DNA of 15,435 bases from Candidatus Falkowiibacteriota bacterium (lineage in GTDB: Bacteria; Patescibacteriota; Patescibacteriia; UBA11705; JACRDX01), in assembly GCA_016212745.1 (NCBI GenBank), contig JACRDX010000059.1, positions 1-15,435 of the forward strand. The letters run 5' to 3'. Position numbers and translations under genes: made by a program. How positions within the stretch are numbered: position 1 is the stretch's first letter; each line of letters begins with the position of its first letter. This document shows, piece after piece, positions 12,739-15,435 of this stretch. The notes beneath the pieces are model-generated. The model was not told where the DNA came from. It saw nothing but the letters and a program-made list of their open reading frames with translations, and made no database searches.

Positions 12739-12766
12739 TTGTTATTTTCGCAAAGTGTGATAAAAT
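12739..12766 (+). promoter_or_regulatory. Promoter of the ruvB operon
   Basis: TTGTTA (12739-12744), 16-bp spacer, TAAAAT (12761-12766) with extended -10 TGA. The expected start near 12773 is about three bases before the ATG, so the mRNA is probably leaderless. Confidence 0.6.
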
Positions 12767-12775
12767 AAACAGAGT

Positions 12776-13804
12776 ATGGCAGAAGAAAAACAAAATAGAA
12801 TTGTTGAAACCAGCGCGTCAAATGACGATTCATCGTTGGATTTATGTTTGCGGCCGAAAGTTTTGGATGAATATATCGGACAAACTGAAATCAAACAAAA
12901 TTTGAACATTTTTTTAGGCGCGGCAAAAAAAAGAGGCGAGCCAATTGAGCATGTTTTATTGTATGGACCGCCGGGTTTGGGAAAAACAACTTTGGCATAC
13001 ATCATTGCCAAAGAAATGGGTGTTAGTATTAAAATAACAACTGGCCCAGCAATTGAACGGTCTGGCGATTTGGCTGCGATTTTAACAAATTTACAGCCCG
13101 GCGATATTTTATTTATTGATGAAATTCATAGATTGAATCGCATTGTTGAAGAAGTTTTGTATCCTGCGATGGAGGACTATGTTTTGGATATTGTCATCGG
13201 AAAAGGACCGTCAGCGCGCACAGTCAGGTTGAATTTACCAAAGTTCACGCTAATCGGCGCGACGACAAAAATTTCCAAATTGTCCTCTCCTTTGCGCGAC
13301 AGATTTGGCAACACAATCAATATTGGTTTTTACTCCAATGACGAATTGCAGCAAATTGTTGAGCGGTCAGCAAAAATTTTAAACATTGCTATTGATCCGC
13401 AAAGCGCGTCAGAAATTGCAAAACGTTCAAGAAAAACTCCAAGAATTGCGAATCGGTTATTAAAGAGGGTTCGCGATTATGCGGAAATAAAAAACAATGG
13501 TATATTAAATTTGGAAGCCGTCAAAAACGCGCTTACAATGTTGTCCATTGATGAACTGGGGCTTGATTCAGTTGACCAAAAAATATTACTGGCAATAATT
13601 GAAAAGTTTGGCGGCGGCCCGGTTGGTTTAAATACTTTGGCCGCCGCGACTGCCGAAGAATTGGAAGCAATTGAAGATGTGTACGAACCATTTTTATTGC
13701 AAGAAGGTTTTATTGACAGAACAAATCGTGGACGGATTGCGACCGATAGAGCGTTTAAACATTTTAACAAACCGGCCCCAACTCAAAACAATAAATTATT
13801 ATAA
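12776..13804 (+). CDS. ruvB: Holliday junction branch migration ATPase RuvB
   Basis: 342 residues, the normal size. RuvB forms the hexameric motor that drives branch migration with RuvA. The N-terminal LRPKVLDEYIGQ is typical. Walker A is GPPGLGKT (64-71), Walker B FIDEIHRL (113-120), followed by sensor 1 in LIGATT and the LRDRFG arginine-finger region. The small lid domain has RTPRIANRLLKRVRDYA-type sequence (here KTPRIANRLLKRVRD), and the winged-helix C-terminus has IDRTNRGRIAT. No Shine-Dalgarno precedes the ATG. Two membrane-protein genes follow at 2-bp spacings. Confidence 0.98.
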   Translation: MAEEKQNRIVETSASNDDSSLDLCLRPKVLDEYIGQTEIKQNLNIFLGAAKKRGEPIEHVLLYGPPGLGKTTLAYIIAKEMGVSIKITTGPAIERSGDLAAILTNLQPGDILFIDEIHRLNRIVEEVLYPAMEDYVLDIVIGKGPSARTVRLNLPKFTLIGATTKISKLSSPLRDRFGNTINIGFYSNDELQQIVERSAKILNIAIDPQSASEIAKRSRKTPRIANRLLKRVRDYAEIKNNGILNLEAVKNALTMLSIDELGLDSVDQKILLAIIEKFGGGPVGLNTLAAATAEELEAIEDVYEPFLLQEGFIDRTNRGRIATDRAFKHFNKPAPTQNNKLL

Positions 13805-13806
13805 TT

Positions 13807-14067
13807 ATGATTGTGCCGCTTTCAATTTTTTTGTTTATTTATTTGGTGTATATCATATTTTTTTTCGTGTTCACTTTTTTTAATTTGTATCATATTCTCA
13901 AATTTGGTTTTGCCAGCTTTGGCGCATACCTGATTACTTTTGGCTATATTGCGGTGACGATTTTGGCGTTATTTGTTTCATATTTTTATGTTGCGCGGAT
14001 TGACTGGAGCGCGCAAGTTGAAATGTTCGGCAGCGCGCGGAACGTGGAGGGGCTAATTGGATTTTAA
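13807..14067 (+). CDS. Small membrane protein, two predicted transmembrane segments
   Basis: 86 residues, very hydrophobic, Phe- and Tyr-rich, with two membrane spans at about 4-27 and 39-61, then a short soluble tail (VEMFGSARNVEGLIGF). The position, 2 bp after ruvB and 2 bp before the PH-domain gene, supports translation and co-transcription. The family is not recognised; similar small proteins often sit beside such operons in CPR genomes, in my recollection. Confidence 0.7.
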   Translation: MIVPLSIFLFIYLVYIIFFFVFTFFNLYHILKFGFASFGAYLITFGYIAVTILALFVSYFYVARIDWSAQVEMFGSARNVEGLIGF

Positions 14068-14069
14068 AT

Positions 14070-14630
14070 ATGTATTCTAGACATTATTTCCCAAATCAAA
14101 AATCAAATGAGTTTATCATTTTATTTTTGCGGCGACATTGGATTGAAGTGGCAAAGATTATAATTGTTACAATAGGGTTGTGCGCCTTGCCGCTGGTTGT
14201 TTATATCGCGACATTGTCATATGTTTCAGCAATGAGTGAAGTGTTTGCCGCCATATTTGTGTTAGGCGGCAGCGCATTTTATCTTTTTGTAATTTTGTAC
14301 ACATTTTCCAGTTTTATTGATTATTATCTTGATATTTGGATCGTCACAAATCAGCGGATTATTAACATTGAACAAAAGGGTTTGTTTGACCGCGTAATTT
14401 CTGAAAAAGAATTAAGCAGAATGCAGGACATCACTTCAACGGTTGAAGGATTTTGGGGTACGATTTTTCATTATGGCAATGTGCAGATTCAGACCGCTGG
14501 CGAAGAGCAGCACTTTTTGTTCAAAAATATTCCATATCCCGAAGCAGTGGCGCGCACAATTAGCAATTTGGTTTCTGAATATAAAAAAGGCGGGGTGAGC
14601 GCCTTAGATGTTGCGATGGAAGATGTTTAA
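14070..14630 (+). CDS. Bacterial PH-domain (bPH2/YdbS-like) membrane protein
   Basis: 186 residues. Two membrane segments (about 25-48 and 57-80) are followed by a cytoplasmic pleckstrin-homology-like domain of the bPH2 type. The domain shows the characteristic pattern DIWIVTNQRIINIEQKGLF, then a basic/acidic strand with SRMQDITSTVEGFWGTIFHYGNV and QIQTAG, and ends in a helix (AVARTISNLVSEYKK). These proteins are membrane-associated and of unsettled role. It closes the ruvB operon; the next gene is on the opposite strand. Confidence 0.85.
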   Translation: MYSRHYFPNQKSNEFIILFLRRHWIEVAKIIIVTIGLCALPLVVYIATLSYVSAMSEVFAAIFVLGGSAFYLFVILYTFSSFIDYYLDIWIVTNQRIINIEQKGLFDRVISEKELSRMQDITSTVEGFWGTIFHYGNVQIQTAGEEQHFLFKNIPYPEAVARTISNLVSEYKKGGVSALDVAMEDV

Positions 14631-14639
14631 AATAAAAAA

Positions 14640-14711
14640 TGGGTCGTGTAGGACTCGAACCTGCAACCAATGGCTTAAGAGGCCACTGCTCTACCATTGA
14701 GCTAACGACCC
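14640..14711 (-). tRNA. tRNA-Lys (anticodon CTT)
   Basis: Acceptor GGGTCGT with ACGACCC, D stem GCTC/GAGC, anticodon loop CTCTTAA on the stem GTGGC/GCCAT, T loop TTCGAGT. The T stem GCAGG/CCTAC has one C-A mismatch. Discriminator A, CCA not encoded. Confidence 0.93.
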
Positions 14712-14726
14712 AAAAAGACTATACAA

Positions 14727-14755
14727 ATTATAGTATTCGTATTAGGATGAGTCAA
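14727..14755 (-). promoter_or_regulatory. Promoter of tRNA-Lys
   Basis: Minus strand TTGACT (14750-14755), 17-bp spacer, perfect TATAAT (14727-14732). The spacer contains one TACGAAT heptamer. Confidence 0.75.
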
Positions 14756-14763
14756 TAGAATTT

Positions 14764-14837
14764 GGGCTGTTAGCTCAGCTGGCCAGAGCGCCTCCATGGC
14801 ATGGAGGAGGCCGGGGGTTCAAGTCCCCCACAGTCCA
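14764..14837 (+). tRNA. tRNA-Ala (anticodon GGC)
   Basis: Acceptor GGGCTGT with ACAGTCC (one G-T pair), D stem GCTC/GAGC, anticodon stem CCTCC/GGAGG around ATGGCAT, T arm GGGGG-TTCAAGT-CCCCC. Discriminator A, CCA not encoded; a T-run follows at 14838. It is divergent from tRNA-Lys. Confidence 0.94.
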
Positions 14838-14860
14838 TTTTTTTAATAATGTTGAAAAAG

Positions 14861-14894
14861 AAAAAACCCTTGGCATGTATTCACGCAAAGGGTT
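14861..14894 (-). terminator. Intrinsic terminator of the gene at the right edge
   Basis: On the minus strand AACCCTT (14888-14894) pairs with AAGGGTT (14865-14871). The stem extends inward through GCGTG/CATGC past one mismatch to an AATA loop and is followed by TTTTCTTTTTC. A competing stem uses the nearby CCAAGGGT at 14900-14907. Confidence 0.75.
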
Positions 14895-14928
14895 GAACCC
14901 CAAGGGTCAAGGAGATGGATGCTACTTG

Positions 14929-15435
14929 TCAGAATTCACGGATTGCTGCGAATCGGCATGGCCCGCACCAACCACCAAGAGTACAGTAGAGATACAAACG
15001 CCGCAGCGAGCCGTGTTTGCGAAGAGCTAGCGCGAGAAGTCCGCTGTTCGGACTCCGCCAAGTTGAACCTAAGGCAATGGCAAGAAAGTCATGCAGGATG
15101 TCGTGGTATTTCGCACCAAAAGCGAGGAGTTCGCGCGGTTCAGCTGGCCGCAGAGCCATCTTTTTAAGTTCGCGAAGCGCACCATCAGCAGATATCCTTA
15201 TAGGATTCAAAATTGGCAGCATCATCATAATCTCTGCTGTGCCATGGCGTTTTGTTGCAAAGTGTTCGGACGCGATGTTCGCGTCGGACTGGTCATAGCC
15301 GCCGAGCCTCACAGCCTCTTCGATTGTAAGGTCGTAGTCCACCGTGATTGGGTAGGCGATACCGACTGGCTTGTCGTTAGACATGGATGCGTCCGCAGTG
15401 ACTGTACGCAACTTTGTCAATTGCTCGAATAAAAG
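14929..15435 (-). CDS. CPR-family protein of unknown function, cut by the right window edge
   Basis: The frame is open from the right edge to TGA at 14929-14931 (168 codons). A TTG (15418-15420) and an ATG (15382-15384) are possible starts, but the upstream residues LLFEQL also fit the family, so the true start is probably outside the window. Recognisable features are VDYDLTIEEAVRLGGYD, ASEHF, ALRELKKMALRPAEPRELLAFG in consecutive parts, AKYHDI, ALGSTWRSP and the ending WCGPCRFAAIR. I recall this pattern (ELLAxGAKYxD, ALGSxW, RFxAxR) as a widespread Patescibacteria family with no known role. GC-richer than most neighbours. A terminator follows. Confidence 0.75.
   Translation of the reverse strand, partial: LLFEQLTKLRTVTADASMSNDKPVGIAYPITVDYDLTIEEAVRLGGYDQSDANIASEHFATKRHGTAEIMMMLPILNPIRISADGALRELKKMALRPAEPRELLAFGAKYHDILHDFLAIALGSTWRSPNSGLLALALRKHGSLRRLYLYCTLGGWCGPCRFAAIREF

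Noticed and set aside
15017..15432. Plus-strand frames of 93 and 113 codons opposite the last gene
   Set aside because: They mirror the recognisable family protein on the minus strand and have no independent support.

Overview
The window reads as a chromosomal segment of a Candidatus Patescibacteria (CPR) genome. Genes are AT-rich and short, many lack a Shine-Dalgarno sequence, tRNAs carry no encoded CCA, several proteins are single-membrane-anchored unknowns, and the last gene belongs to a family I recall only from CPR genomes. TGA is used as a stop (hypC, the hydrogenase, dnaN), which argues against the code-25 lineages Gracilibacteria and Absconditabacteria. The exact lineage cannot be read from the sequence.

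Layout. 2-2136: 3' part of polynucleotide phosphorylase and a membrane-anchored unknown protein. 2107-2611: a gene-poor block with a palindrome containing a stop codon, a DnaA-box inverted repeat, a strong promoter, a candidate structured RNA of about 290 nt of unrecognised family, and a repeat-like AT-rich stretch. 2612-3493: a tyrosine-recombinase fold protein that has lost most catalytic residues. 3505-3704: a tRNA-Arg gene inside a larger self-complementary transcript. 3789-4326: a GC-richer two-gene unit of tiny proteins with strong ribosome binding sites and its own promoter and terminator. 4491-5555: hydrogenase chaperone hypC and a DUF6390-like gene, converging on 5560-7254, a single gene that fuses the [NiFe]-hydrogenase small and large subunits.

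7244-11183 is the replication-origin region: yidD, rnpA and rpmH leftward, dnaA and dnaN rightward, DnaA boxes at the dnaA promoter and a classical oriC-like spacer between dnaA and dnaN. The hydrogenase fusion occupies the place downstream of yidD where yidC is usually found and overlaps yidD by 11 bp. 11239-11419: tRNA-Gly and tRNA-Leu with a strong promoter and a bidirectional terminator. 11470-12663: a surface-anchored Pro/Thr-rich and helical protein. 12776-14630: ruvB with two membrane genes (the second a bacterial PH-domain protein) in a tight operon. 14640-14837: divergent tRNA-Lys and tRNA-Ala. From 14929 to the right edge: a leftward CPR-family unknown gene, cut by the window.

The most interesting items are the fused hydrogenase, which ends exactly at the last metal-ligand motif and so needs no C-terminal processing; the unclassified structured RNA next to DnaA boxes; the tRNA nested in an inverted-repeat transcript; the degenerate recombinase; and the nested-stem leader of rpmH.
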